Source: Gammaproteobacteria bacterium
GTDB taxonomy: Bacteria > Pseudomonadota > Gammaproteobacteria > Pseudomonadales > Azotimanducaceae
Assembly (NCBI GenBank): GCA_028821125.1
Contig: JAPPHD010000033.1
Span: 1 to 64,000, forward strand
Reading direction: 5' to 3'
DNA: 64,000 nucleotides
The first letter of the stretch is position 1, and every line of letters begins with the position of its first letter. Below the pieces are notes generated by a model, which worked only from the letters and a program-made list of their open reading frames with translations, was not told the origin of the DNA and did not search any database. A program made the position numbers and the translations under genes. Of the stretch, positions 9,791 to 17,575 are shown in pieces.

Positions 9791-9814
9791 CAATAACTAT
9801 GCTGCTAGCTATTG
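9791..9814. promoter_or_regulatory. Candidate autoregulatory operator of the toxin-antitoxin operon
   Basis: Inverted repeat CAATAACTA - six bases - TAGCTATTG (eight of nine arm positions match), nine bases upstream of the antitoxin start, followed by the small palindrome GTCATGAC at 9814-9821. Placement and size suit a ribbon-helix-helix repressor site. It is AT-rich within GC-rich DNA. Binding is inferred. Confidence 0.45.
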
Positions 9815-10010
9815 TCATGACTATACCAGTTCAGGTGAGCAATGTGGCCCGTCGACGACAGCGTCGGCCCGTGCCGACCCTCATCAAGGGCTTCATTGCA
9901 TCGCGACCGCAACCTTGGATACATTGCGCCGTCCACCGAGCCGGAACCAGGCTGGAAGAGTCAATCCGGGGGAGCCGTTGGCTGCCGGCAAACGAATGCG
10001 GAGACACGCA

Positions 10011-10820
10011 ATGACGGAGCGCTACCAGGGCTACCGACGCCTGAAGTTCGACTACCCGGCCGAGCGCATCCTGCGCATCACCATGTCGAGGCCCGAGCGG
10101 CTGAACGCCCTCGATGCCATCGGCCATCGCGAACTGACCTACGTCTGGCGGGAAATCGACGACGACACTGAAATCGATTGCGTCATCCTTACCGGCGAAG
10201 GGCGCGCGTTCTCCGCCGGGGGCGACTTCGAGATGGTGGAGACGAACATCAACGACTACCAGGCGCTCGTCACCACCTGGAAAGAGGCGCGGGACCTGGT
10301 CTACAACATCATCAACTGCGGCAAGCCCACCATCTCGTCGATCAACGGCGTCGCGGTGGGAGCCGGCCTGGTCGCGGGCCTGCTCTGCGACATCTCCATC
10401 GCCGCGAAGTCCGCGTTCGTCACCGACGGGCATACGCGCCTCGGCGTCGCCGCGGGCGACCACGCCGCCATCGTCTGGCCCCTGCTCTGCGGCATGGCGA
10501 AAGCCAAGTACTACCTGATGACCTGCGACCGGCTTTCCGCCGAGGAAGCCGAGCGTATCGGGCTGATCTCGCTGTGCGTGGAAGACGACGAACTCGAAGG
10601 CAGGACCATGGAGGTTGCCCGCAAACTCGCCGACGGCGCGCCGAACGCCATTCGCTGGACCAAGTACGCGCTCAACAACTGGCTGCGCATGGCGGGACCC
10701 ATCTACGACACCTCCACGGCGCTGGAGATGCTGGGTTTCCTCGGCCCGGAAGGGAGAGAGGGCCTCGATGCCCTGGTGGAGAAACGGGCACCGGATTTTC
10801 CCAAGGGCTCCCCGGTTTGA
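10011..10820 (+). CDS. Enoyl-CoA hydratase/isomerase (crotonase) family protein
   Basis: 269 residues from ATG 10011 (MTERYQGYRRLKF), with a GGAG-containing site upstream. Crotonase fold: the oxyanion-hole segment AFSAGGDFE and the second glycine region INGVAVGAGLVAG are clear. The position usually holding the first catalytic Glu (PEI in hydratases) reads GHTRLG, so the reaction may be isomerisation, hydrolysis or another crotonase chemistry rather than simple hydration. First gene of a coupled operon with coaE, a PHP protein and MaoC-like proteins; its stop overlaps the coaE start. Confidence 0.88.
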   Translation: MTERYQGYRRLKFDYPAERILRITMSRPERLNALDAIGHRELTYVWREIDDDTEIDCVILTGEGRAFSAGGDFEMVETNINDYQALVTTWKEARDLVYNIINCGKPTISSINGVAVGAGLVAGLLCDISIAAKSAFVTDGHTRLGVAAGDHAAIVWPLLCGMAKAKYYLMTCDRLSAEEAERIGLISLCVEDDELEGRTMEVARKLADGAPNAIRWTKYALNNWLRMAGPIYDTSTALEMLGFLGPEGREGLDALVEKRAPDFPKGSPV

Positions 10821-11434
10821 ACGCTCCCCGCTCCACGATCGTCGGTTTGACCGGCGGCATCGCCTCCGGCAAGTCCACCGCGGCGCAGTACCTCGGCCGC
10901 CTCGGGGCCAGGGTGGTCGACTGCGACCGGCTGGGGCATCGCGCATACGACCCCGGCACCCCCTCCTTCGACGCGGTAAGGCAGGCCTTCGGCGCGGAGG
11001 TGGTGGGCGAAGACGGCTGCATCGACCGCCGGGCGCTCGGCGGGAGGGTGTTCGGCAACCCCGCGGAAATGAAAAAACTCACCGACATCGTCTGGCCGGA
11101 AATCGGCCGCCTGGCCCGGGCCGAGATGGCGGCGGCCCCGCCCGGCGGCATTACGGTTCTGGAGGCGGCGGTACTGTTCGAGGCCGGCTGGCTGGAAGGC
11201 CTGGACGAGATCTGGGTGGTCGTTGCCGACCCCGAAACCGCCGTCGCGCGAACCATGGCCCGCGACGGCCTGGACGAAGCCGCCGTGCGCATGCGCATCG
11301 ATTCCCAGCTCTCCGACGAGGAACGCGCCGCCCGTGCCGATGTGGTGATCGACAACTCCGCAAGCCTCCACGATCTGCACCGGCAACTCGATGCCCACTG
11401 GCAGCGGCTGCTCGAACCGAGGCGCGCCTCGTGA
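10817..11434 (+). CDS. coaE: Dephospho-CoA kinase
   Basis: 205 residues. Catalyses the last step of coenzyme A synthesis, phosphorylating the 3'-hydroxyl of dephospho-CoA. The P-loop GLTGGIASGKST (Lys19), DCDRLGH and a lid-region arginine-rich segment fit CoaE, and the length is normal. The start is TTG 10817 overlapping the crotonase TGA (TTGA); no nearer ATG exists. In many gammaproteobacteria coaE sits with type IV pilus genes; here it is inside an acyl-CoA catabolic operon. It may be the only copy or a paralogue. Confidence 0.88.
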   Translation: MNAPRSTIVGLTGGIASGKSTAAQYLGRLGARVVDCDRLGHRAYDPGTPSFDAVRQAFGAEVVGEDGCIDRRALGGRVFGNPAEMKKLTDIVWPEIGRLARAEMAAAPPGGITVLEAAVLFEAGWLEGLDEIWVVVADPETAVARTMARDGLDEAAVRMRIDSQLSDEERAARADVVIDNSASLHDLHRQLDAHWQRLLEPRRAS

Positions 11435-12102
11435 TCCTCGATCTGCACACCCACTCCGTCAAGTCCGACGACGGGCGCGCCAAGGTCCCCAACTACTGCC
11501 GGTGGATTCGAACCCGGGAACTGCCCGTGGACGGCTTCGTGCTTACCGAGCACCGCCAGTTCGACCGTGAATCCGACTACGCCGGCCTCGCCCGGAAACA
11601 CGGCCTCACGATCCTCAAGGGCAGCGAGGTGGAAACGGAATACGGCCACGTGCTCATCTTCGGCGTCACGGAAGCGCTGACCCGCGCCTTCGATTTCGCC
11701 GACATCAATCTGCCCCTGGCAAGGGTCATCGAGGAATCCGAGCGCCACGGGGCCGTACCGGTGCCCTGCCACCCCGGGCGCAAGCGCGTGGGCATGTTCG
11801 CCCACATCGACGAATACGGCGTACCGGAGGGCGTTCGCATCGTCGAGATCCACAACGGCGGCAGCCGGGGCCGCGAAGACGACCTGGCGCAGAGGATGAC
11901 CCGGGAACTCGGCTATCTCGGCATCGGCGGCAGCGATGCGCACATCGTCAGCCACATCGGCCGTTGCGCCACCCGGTTTCCCGCCGGGGTGACCAGTGCG
12001 GCCGAACTCGCCGAAGCGCTACGCGCCGAGGAGTTCGAAGCCCTGCGCCTGAGTCCGCGGCCGGGACCCCCGTCTCCCGATACCGGTGGGGCCGGCACAT
12101 GA
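11431..12102 (+). CDS. PHP-domain metallophosphoesterase
   Basis: 223 residues from GTG 11431, overlapping the coaE stop (GTGA). PHP metal-binding clusters are present in order: DLHTHSVKSDDG, a mid-domain Glu/His set (GSEVETEYGH), CHPGRK, and GSDAHIVSHIGR near the end. The family hydrolyses phosphoesters (histidinol phosphate, nucleotides and others). Substrate is not evident. A Pro/Gly-rich tail (PRPGPPSPDTGG) ends the protein. Coupled in the middle of the operon, so it is probably made in equal amounts with CoaE and the MaoC-like protein. Confidence 0.85.
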   Translation: MILDLHTHSVKSDDGRAKVPNYCRWIRTRELPVDGFVLTEHRQFDRESDYAGLARKHGLTILKGSEVETEYGHVLIFGVTEALTRAFDFADINLPLARVIEESERHGAVPVPCHPGRKRVGMFAHIDEYGVPEGVRIVEIHNGGSRGREDDLAQRMTRELGYLGIGGSDAHIVSHIGRCATRFPAGVTSAAELAEALRAEEFEALRLSPRPGPPSPDTGGAGT

Positions 12103-12551
12103 GCGAACCGCTTGACATCGAGGCGTTGCGCGCCGAATACCTCAACCGGGTCTTCGACGAGAAAGCCTTCGAACTGACCGCCGAAGACATCGCGCAATAC
12201 TCGGCAAGTTGCGGCGAACTGGCACCCCGCTTTATCAACCCGGCCCACCCCGACTTTCAGGCGCCGCCGACCATGGTCGCCAGCCTGCAGCCCTACAACC
12301 GCCTGCCGGACGGGTTTCCCGAAATCGCCGGTCTCGGCATGGACGCCGGCCGCGCGGTGGCGGTGTTCAAGCCCATCCGGCCTGGGGTCAGGCTCACCGG
12401 CAAAACCCACATGCACGACATCTACACCAAGACGGGACGGTCCGGGCGGATGGTGTTCTTCGTCAAGCGCATGGAGGTCAACGGGCCGGACGGGAAACGC
12501 CTGGCTCACGCGGATACCAGCACCGTCATACGGGAAAAGCCGGAATCCTGA
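12099..12551 (+). CDS. MaoC-like (N-terminal type) hydratase/thioesterase-fold protein
   Basis: 150 residues from ATG 12099, overlapping the PHP stop. A single hot-dog domain resembling the FAS1-type, N-terminal half of two-domain MaoC hydratases. It lacks the usual catalytic D...H of the R-hydratase motif in clear form, as expected of the non-catalytic or substrate-binding half. It probably pairs with the second MaoC-like protein at 12647 to form a complete enoyl-CoA hydratase, as seen in actinobacterial HtdX/Y-like and ChsH-like heterodimers. That pairing is inferred from neighbourhood and size. Confidence 0.72.
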   Translation: MSEPLDIEALRAEYLNRVFDEKAFELTAEDIAQYSASCGELAPRFINPAHPDFQAPPTMVASLQPYNRLPDGFPEIAGLGMDAGRAVAVFKPIRPGVRLTGKTHMHDIYTKTGRSGRMVFFVKRMEVNGPDGKRLAHADTSTVIREKPES

Positions 12552-12646
12552 CGGCGCGTACCAACCGATTTCCGCCAATGGATTCACCGGAAAAAAACAT
12601 TAATTTATAAAAAGTTATAATACAAATTTAATTCAGAAAATAAGAT

Positions 12647-13060
12647 ATGCCCTCCCACATTGACGAGGTGGAATTCGGCGAAGAACTGCCGGCCTTCAAC
12701 CCCGACACCTCCATGAACAACGTCAAGGCGTTCGTCCGGGCCGCGCACTGGTTCGGCCCGCGCTTCACCGACCACGAGGCGGCCCGCCGGGAAGGCCTGC
12801 CCGGCGCACTCGTACCCGGCATCATGAGCCAGGGCTTCCTGGCGGCGATGATCCACCGCTGGGCGCCCGAGGCCAGCCTGCATCAGCTCGACACGGTGTT
12901 CCGGGCGCCCCTCGTGGTAGACGAGCCCTGCCACATCAACGGCGTGGTCACCGACATCGACGAGGAAGCGGGCGAGGTTGAGATCGACATCACCGTCGCC
13001 AACGAGGCCGGCGAAACCCGGGTATTCGGAACGGCCCGGGCCAGGTTGCCGGGCGCCTGA
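12647..13060 (+). CDS. MaoC-like dehydratase (catalytic-half type)
   Basis: 137 residues from ATG 12647. A hot-dog domain with FTDHEAARREGLPGALVPGIMSQGF, a variant of the MaoC segment in which an Asp/His pair acts in hydration of 2-enoyl-CoA. It follows the first MaoC-like gene after a 95-base gap containing a very AT-rich stretch (12594-12645), so it may have its own promoter. Likely partner of the 12099 protein. Nothing in its sequence fixes chain length or ring type of the substrate. Confidence 0.75.
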   Translation: MPSHIDEVEFGEELPAFNPDTSMNNVKAFVRAAHWFGPRFTDHEAARREGLPGALVPGIMSQGFLAAMIHRWAPEASLHQLDTVFRAPLVVDEPCHINGVVTDIDEEAGEVEIDITVANEAGETRVFGTARARLPGA

Positions 13061-13446
13061 ACCAGCCTGAACGGTTCCATGAAAGTTCCCAACCCGGCCC
13101 GCCGGGACACTGACGCGCAAGGAACAGAAACCCGCTGGGAGAGAGTAGGTGTGCGGTGCGGGGTCGCCACCGGTCGGGCGCAGCCCGAGCCGAAGCACCG
13201 CTTCGGCAGGTGGCGACGCCCCGCAACTGGTTGCGGGGCCGGGTGTCGAACAATCTGCGCCCTTGAATTCCACGACAACGCGTCCGCTTGGTGTGCCGGA
13301 TACCCGTACCGCATACCTGCTCTCGGTACCCGATCAAAGCAATCTTTAGGTACGTATATTCCAAAAAACTACGTTTGAATTAATCGTTTGAGTTTTTTCA
13401 ATGATAGATTGGGTTTGGGCAACAATTTGTTGATGAATGACAGTGA
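13061..13446. other. Gene-free stretch between convergent genes
   Basis: 386 bases between the end of the MaoC operon and the end of the PQQ dehydrogenase gene. No convincing protein. The left half holds a compact GC-rich set of hairpins (13156-13239). The right half, from about 13340, is strikingly AT-rich. Both flanking genes end here, so at least part should act in transcription termination. Confidence 0.6.
13156..13239 (+). other. Candidate structured RNA or composite hairpin element
   Basis: Nested inverted repeats. An outer stem pairs 13156-13171 with 13209-13225 (8 + 6 pairs around a 2-base bulge). It encloses hairpins at 13174-13188 (TCGGGC/GCCCGA) and 13189-13207 (GCCGAAGC-ACC-GCTTCGGC), making a three-way junction. 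A fourth hairpin at 13218-13239 (GCCCCGCAAC/GTTGCGGGGC) reuses the right side of the outer stem, so the two folds exclude each other. No T-run follows on either strand. Strand is a guess. Confidence 0.4.
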
Positions 13447-15678
13447 TCAACTCCCGGTTACCTGCGGTATCTCGCAAGCGGTATCGAGCAGTTCCGGGTA
13501 TTCCTCCCGGTAGGACGACTCGCAGAACGCGATCATTCCCTTGGTCCGCTCGATGACGTAGGCCCGGATATCCTGGGCTCCCTCGGCATCCAGGGCATGG
13601 CTGAAGTCCGGCATGCCCATTTCCGTGTAGGCGCCGTCCACCACGATGGCGTTCCAGATCTCATGGGTCGCGTGGCTGGCGTACAGCAGGCTCGTGATCG
13701 TTCCCGATGTCCCAACTCCGGGCCCGTGACAGACCGCGCAATAGGCGTGGAAGGCCTCCTCGCCGCGTTCCAACTGCTCGGGCGCGTAGTCCATGGCGGG
13801 GGGTGTGGGCACGGCCAGATAGGTCACCTCGGGTTGCGGCAGCGTTTCGTCGCCGTTCAGCCTGTAGGTCAGGATCCGCCCCTCGGTGAGGACGTTGTCC
13901 CGGTGGCGGGGCGCTCCGCTTGCCACCGCGTAGGCGCCGCCCCACCCGGCCACGACGCTGACGTACTGTTCGCCGTCGATGCTGTAGCTTACCGGCGCGG
14001 CGATGATGCCCACGTAGGTCGGGCTCTCCCACAGCAACTCGCCCGTATCGGCGGCGTAGGCCGCGAACCGGCCGTCCGCCCGGCCCTGAAAGACCAGGCC
14101 GCCCGCCGTGGACAACAGGCCCCCGTTCCAGGCCGTCGCGTGCTGCACCCGCCACACTTCCTGCTGGCCTACCGGGTCCCAGGCGGCCAGGAAACCCTTG
14201 ATGGCCGCCAGGTTGTCGAGGTTTTCCTCCACCGTGGGGGGCGGAGCGGTGGCCATGAGATCCACCCCGGTATTCCAGTTCTCTGGGACGTACCTGAAAG
14301 CGTTGTCCTGCGCGAAGTCGAAGCGCAGGTCCAGCGCCGGGATGTAGACCAGGCCGGTACCCGGATGGTAGGTCATGGGATGCCAGTTGTGGCCGCCCAG
14401 CGGCCCCGGCCTGACCCGTTTCTTCTCGTTGGCGTAGTGCGCTTCCGGGTTCTCCACCGGGCGGCCGGTTTCCGGGTCGACATGGGTCGCCCAGGTAACG
14501 GGCACGTAGGCTTCAGCGGAGATGAACTCGCCGTTTGTGCGGTCGATGACGTAGAAGAACCCGTTCTTGGGCGCCTGCATGATGACCTTGCGCAGGCGGC
14601 CGTCGATCTCGATATCCGCCAGGATCATGTGCTGTACGGCGGTATAGTCCCAGGTATCCCCGGGAGTGGTCTGGTAGTGCCAGGCGCGCCGGCCGGTGTC
14701 GGCATCGATGGCCACGATGGAGGACAGGTAGAGGTTGTCCCCGCCACCGGGACTGCGGATGTAGCGGTTCCAGGGCGAGCCGTTGCCGGTGCCGATGTAG
14801 AGCAGGTTCAGCTCCGGGTCGAACGCCATGGAGTCCCAGACCGTGCCGCCGCCGCCGACTTCCCACCACTTGCCGCCCTGCCAGGTTGCGGCCGCCAGTT
14901 CCATGTCTTCGCTCTCGAAACCGTCTTCGGGATTCCCCGGCACCGTGTAGAAGCGCCATAGCCGCTCACCGCTTGCCGCATCGTAGGCGGTGATGTAGCC
15001 GCGCACGCCGTACTCGGCTCCGCCGTTGCCAATGATCACCTTGTCTTTGAGGATGCGGGGGGCGCCGGTGATCGTGTAGGCGCGATCCGGCGGAATTGTG
15101 GAGACGTCCCAGGCGGGTTCGCCCGTGCCCGCGTCCAGGGCGACCAGGCGGCCGTCGAGCGTACCCACGTAAACCCTGCCCTTCCAAGCCGCCACGCCGC
15201 GATTGACCACGTCACAGCAGGCATACCGCCCCCAGGCGCGCGGCACCTGCGGGTCGTATTCCCAGAGCAGTTCGCCGGTTTTCGCATCGTGCGCCCAGAC
15301 CACCGACCAGGTGCCGGTGGTGAACATCACGCCGTCCACCACGATAGGCGTCGCTTCCAGGCCGCGCCTGGTGTCGGTGTCCCAATACCAGGCGAGACCG
15401 AGATCGCTCACCGTTTCCCGGTTGATCTGATCGAGGGGACTGTGCCGCTGTTCATCGTACGTGCGACCCGTGCTGAGCCAGTTCTCCGCCTCGGCCACGA
15501 CGATGCGCGCCCCGTCGATGTCCGCGGTAGCGCGCTGAATCGCCGCCGCGCGGGACTCAGGAGCTTCCGCTTGCGGCATCGCCGGGTCGCTGCCGGGATC
15601 CTCGGCCGCCTGCTCGGTGCAACCGGCTAGCAAAGCCAGGAGTAAGAGAACGCCCGGGATCAGTTCAATGGCTTTCAT
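13447..15678 (-). CDS. PQQ-dependent quinohaemoprotein alcohol dehydrogenase, lipoprotein
   Basis: 743 residues. The signal ends in the lipobox LLAGC (Cys20), so it is exported and lipid-anchored. The eight-bladed propeller has the vicinal disulfide Cys154-Cys155 (YACCDVV), Glu222 and Asn299 as likely metal ligands, and the catalytic Asp344 in GDTWDYT. Residue 346 is Thr, not the extra Asp of lanthanide enzymes, so calcium is expected. A C-terminal cytochrome c domain carries CAVCH at 647-651. It oxidises an alcohol or aldehyde in the periplasm and passes electrons to its haem. ATG 15678 is preceded by a leader shared with two other exported-protein genes. Confidence 0.92.
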   Translation of the reverse strand: MKAIELIPGVLLLLALLAGCTEQAAEDPGSDPAMPQAEAPESRAAAIQRATADIDGARIVVAEAENWLSTGRTYDEQRHSPLDQINRETVSDLGLAWYWDTDTRRGLEATPIVVDGVMFTTGTWSVVWAHDAKTGELLWEYDPQVPRAWGRYACCDVVNRGVAAWKGRVYVGTLDGRLVALDAGTGEPAWDVSTIPPDRAYTITGAPRILKDKVIIGNGGAEYGVRGYITAYDAASGERLWRFYTVPGNPEDGFESEDMELAAATWQGGKWWEVGGGGTVWDSMAFDPELNLLYIGTGNGSPWNRYIRSPGGGDNLYLSSIVAIDADTGRRAWHYQTTPGDTWDYTAVQHMILADIEIDGRLRKVIMQAPKNGFFYVIDRTNGEFISAEAYVPVTWATHVDPETGRPVENPEAHYANEKKRVRPGPLGGHNWHPMTYHPGTGLVYIPALDLRFDFAQDNAFRYVPENWNTGVDLMATAPPPTVEENLDNLAAIKGFLAAWDPVGQQEVWRVQHATAWNGGLLSTAGGLVFQGRADGRFAAYAADTGELLWESPTYVGIIAAPVSYSIDGEQYVSVVAGWGGAYAVASGAPRHRDNVLTEGRILTYRLNGDETLPQPEVTYLAVPTPPAMDYAPEQLERGEEAFHAYCAVCHGPGVGTSGTITSLLYASHATHEIWNAIVVDGAYTEMGMPDFSHALDAEGAQDIRAYVIERTKGMIAFCESSYREEYPELLDTACEIPQVTGS

Positions 15679-15753
15679 GGAATAAGTTACAACCCTTTGA
15701 TTTTAAATAACAATTAATTTCAAAAAATGTCATCGGTCTCAGCAGCGAGTTCG
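15679..15753 (-). repeat. Degenerate third copy of the repeat's right end (gene leader)
   Basis: Read on the minus strand, it begins CGAACTCGCTG and ends TTCC directly before ATGAAAG of the PQQ dehydrogenase. The distance from CGAACTCGCTG to ATG is 75 bases, identical to the other two copies (4974-5048 and 33527-33601), and TTAAAATCAA lies exactly 28 bases before the ATG in all three. The palindromic arms are absent. Confidence 0.6.
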
Positions 15754-15821
15754 AGGGCGCAGGGGTGCCTTAACGGTTGCGGCTGGAACGCCTCCAGCGG
15801 CCGCGTCGCGCGCTTGCGCGA

Positions 15822-17006
15822 TCATTTCAACACGACTCCCTGCTCCACCAGCTTGCGGATTGCCGCGTCCGTATAGCCGATGTCCGTCAGAATCGCCTCG
15901 CTGTGCTCGCCGAGCTGCGGCGCGGGTGCATCGATGCCGGCGGGCGTCGCTTCGAAGCGAGCCGGGGGGCGCGCCAGGCGGATGCGGCCGTGGCCTTCGA
16001 ATTCATAGATGCCGACGATGTCGTTGGCGACCACCTGCTCGTGGTCGAGCAGTTCCAGGCGGGTCAAGAGGGGTGCGGAGGGAACGTCCTCCGCGTTCAG
16101 CCGGGCGAGTATCTCTTTGCGGTCCCAGTTCCTGATTTCCGCCGCCGTCAGGCGCTTGCGTTCCTCGACGTTGCGCATGCGCATGCGCGTGGTCTTGAAA
16201 CGGGGATCGTCGATCCATTCCCGCTTGTCCAGCGCGTTGCACATGCCCCGCCACTCCGCGTCCGTGACGGCCCCCGCGGTGATGAAGCCGTTGGCGGTTT
16301 CGTAGATGAGATCCATCGTGCCCTGGAACTTCGTCACGTCCACTTCATCGCCGACGAATACCAGGCCCCCCATGCCTTCGGGCCAGAAGAACGAGATCAG
16401 GGCGTCCAGCATGGCGAGGCGGATGTGCTGGCCGCGCCCGGTCGTTTCCCGCGCAAACAGCGCCGCGGTCACGGCCTGGGCGGCTGTCAGGGCGGTCACC
16501 TTGTCGGCGACGACCACGCGAAACATCTTCGGGCGCCCCGTCTCACGATCGGCCTGGATATCCGTCGCCCCGGTGAGCGCCTGGATGACCGGGTCGTATA
16601 CACGCTGGTGGGCGTATGGGCCCGTCTCCCCGAAGCCGCTGATCGACAGGTAGACCAGCCGTGGATGGGCCTTGAGCAGCTTTGCCGCGCCGAGGCCCAG
16701 GCGATCCATGGCGCCGGGCCGAAAATTCTGCATGACCACGTCCGCCGAAGCGATCAGCGTGCGCGCCGCCTCCAGGCCTTCCGGATGCTTGAGATCGAGG
16801 CACAGCGAACGCTTGCCCCGGTTGCACGCGAAGAAACCCGCCGTGAGGCCGTTGCGGGGCCTCCCCATCCTGCGGACTTCATCGCCCCTGGGGGACTCAA
16901 CCTTGATCACCTCGGCGCCCTGGTCCGCGAGGATCGCCCCCGCCATGGGCCCCGACAACATGGCCGTGAAATCCACGACCCGAACGCCATGCAATGGTCC
17001 GGCCAT
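15822..17006 (-). CDS. CaiB/BaiF (family III) CoA-transferase
   Basis: 394 residues from ATG 17006 (MAGPLHGVRVVDFT), the usual family start; a longer in-frame extension looks non-coding. Family III enzymes move CoA between acids through an aspartyl-CoA intermediate. Visible: GPMAGAILADQGAEVIKVE near the N-terminus, NRGKRSLCLDLK, and the catalytic Asp in YDPVIQALTG. Substrate is unknown; activation of a carboxylic acid for catabolism is the usual role. It stands alone between the PQQ dehydrogenase and a divergent ferredoxin gene. Confidence 0.9.
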   Translation of the reverse strand: MAGPLHGVRVVDFTAMLSGPMAGAILADQGAEVIKVESPRGDEVRRMGRPRNGLTAGFFACNRGKRSLCLDLKHPEGLEAARTLIASADVVMQNFRPGAMDRLGLGAAKLLKAHPRLVYLSISGFGETGPYAHQRVYDPVIQALTGATDIQADRETGRPKMFRVVVADKVTALTAAQAVTAALFARETTGRGQHIRLAMLDALISFFWPEGMGGLVFVGDEVDVTKFQGTMDLIYETANGFITAGAVTDAEWRGMCNALDKREWIDDPRFKTTRMRMRNVEERKRLTAAEIRNWDRKEILARLNAEDVPSAPLLTRLELLDHEQVVANDIVGIYEFEGHGRIRLARPPARFEATPAGIDAPAPQLGEHSEAILTDIGYTDAAIRKLVEQGVVLK

Positions 17007-17218
17007 CAGAAGCGCCGCCCCTTGAATACCCAACGTCGATCGATCATTGGTCGAGTTCCCGCATTCCGGTTTCAACAGGCCCCCGGATCCGTTGGTGCCG
17101 GCGGGCGGCGCGTAGCATACAACCCAGTCTGACCTGTGCGCCAACTCGCTGGACCCTGCCCGCCGCTTGGGTATGATACGCGCCGCCAGGAATTCCGAGC
17201 GAAGGAGCGCAGTCGCGA

Positions 17219-17539
17219 GTGCCCAGCATCACCTATATCGAATTCGATGGAACCCGTCACGTGATCGACGGGGAACCGGGCTCCACGGTCATGCGCACCG
17301 CCATCGACCACGGCGTTCCCGGCATTGACGCGGATTGCGGGGGCGAGTGCTCCTGTGCCACCTGCCACGTGATCGTGGCGGAGGAGTGGATCGAGGTCGT
17401 CGGCCGGCCCCACGACATGGAGGAGTCCATGCTCGACCTCAATCCGGAAAGGGAGGCCAATTCGCGGCTCTCCTGCCAGATCGAGGTGAGCGACGCCATC
17501 GACGGCCTCGTGGTGCAGCTTCCGGAATTCCAGATGTAG
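17219..17539 (+). CDS. Adrenodoxin-type [2Fe-2S] ferredoxin
   Basis: 106 residues from GTG 17219, with a GAAGGAG site upstream. Cysteine pattern [11 protein letters not shown] plus a later LSCQI is the plant/adrenodoxin-type cluster C-x5-C-x2-C...C. Such small ferredoxins feed cytochrome P450s, Rieske oxygenases or Fe-S assembly. No P450 is visible in the window; the Rieske oxygenase at 3575 is a possible client. A TATGAT hexamer at 17172 is a plausible -10 element, without a good -35. Confidence 0.92.
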   Translation: MPSITYIEFDGTRHVIDGEPGSTVMRTAIDHGVPGIDADCGGECSCATCHVIVAEEWIEVVGRPHDMEESMLDLNPEREANSRLSCQIEVSDAIDGLVVQLPEFQM

Positions 17540-17548
17540 TCGGCACGA

Positions 17549-17567
17549 TCCGGGCTCCGCACCCGGA
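17549..17567. terminator. Hairpin between convergent genes
   Basis: TCCGGG - seven bases - CCCGGA, in the 36-base gap between the ferredoxin stop and the ABC permease stop. A six-pair GC stem without a T-run, so only a weak intrinsic terminator if it acts as one. Confidence 0.3.
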
Positions 17568-17575
17568 CCGGGCCG

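Noticed and set aside
13079..13378. Open frame of 99 codons in the structured gap
   Set aside because: Translation is Arg/Gly/Cys rich with no similarity pattern and is explained by the GC-rich hairpins.
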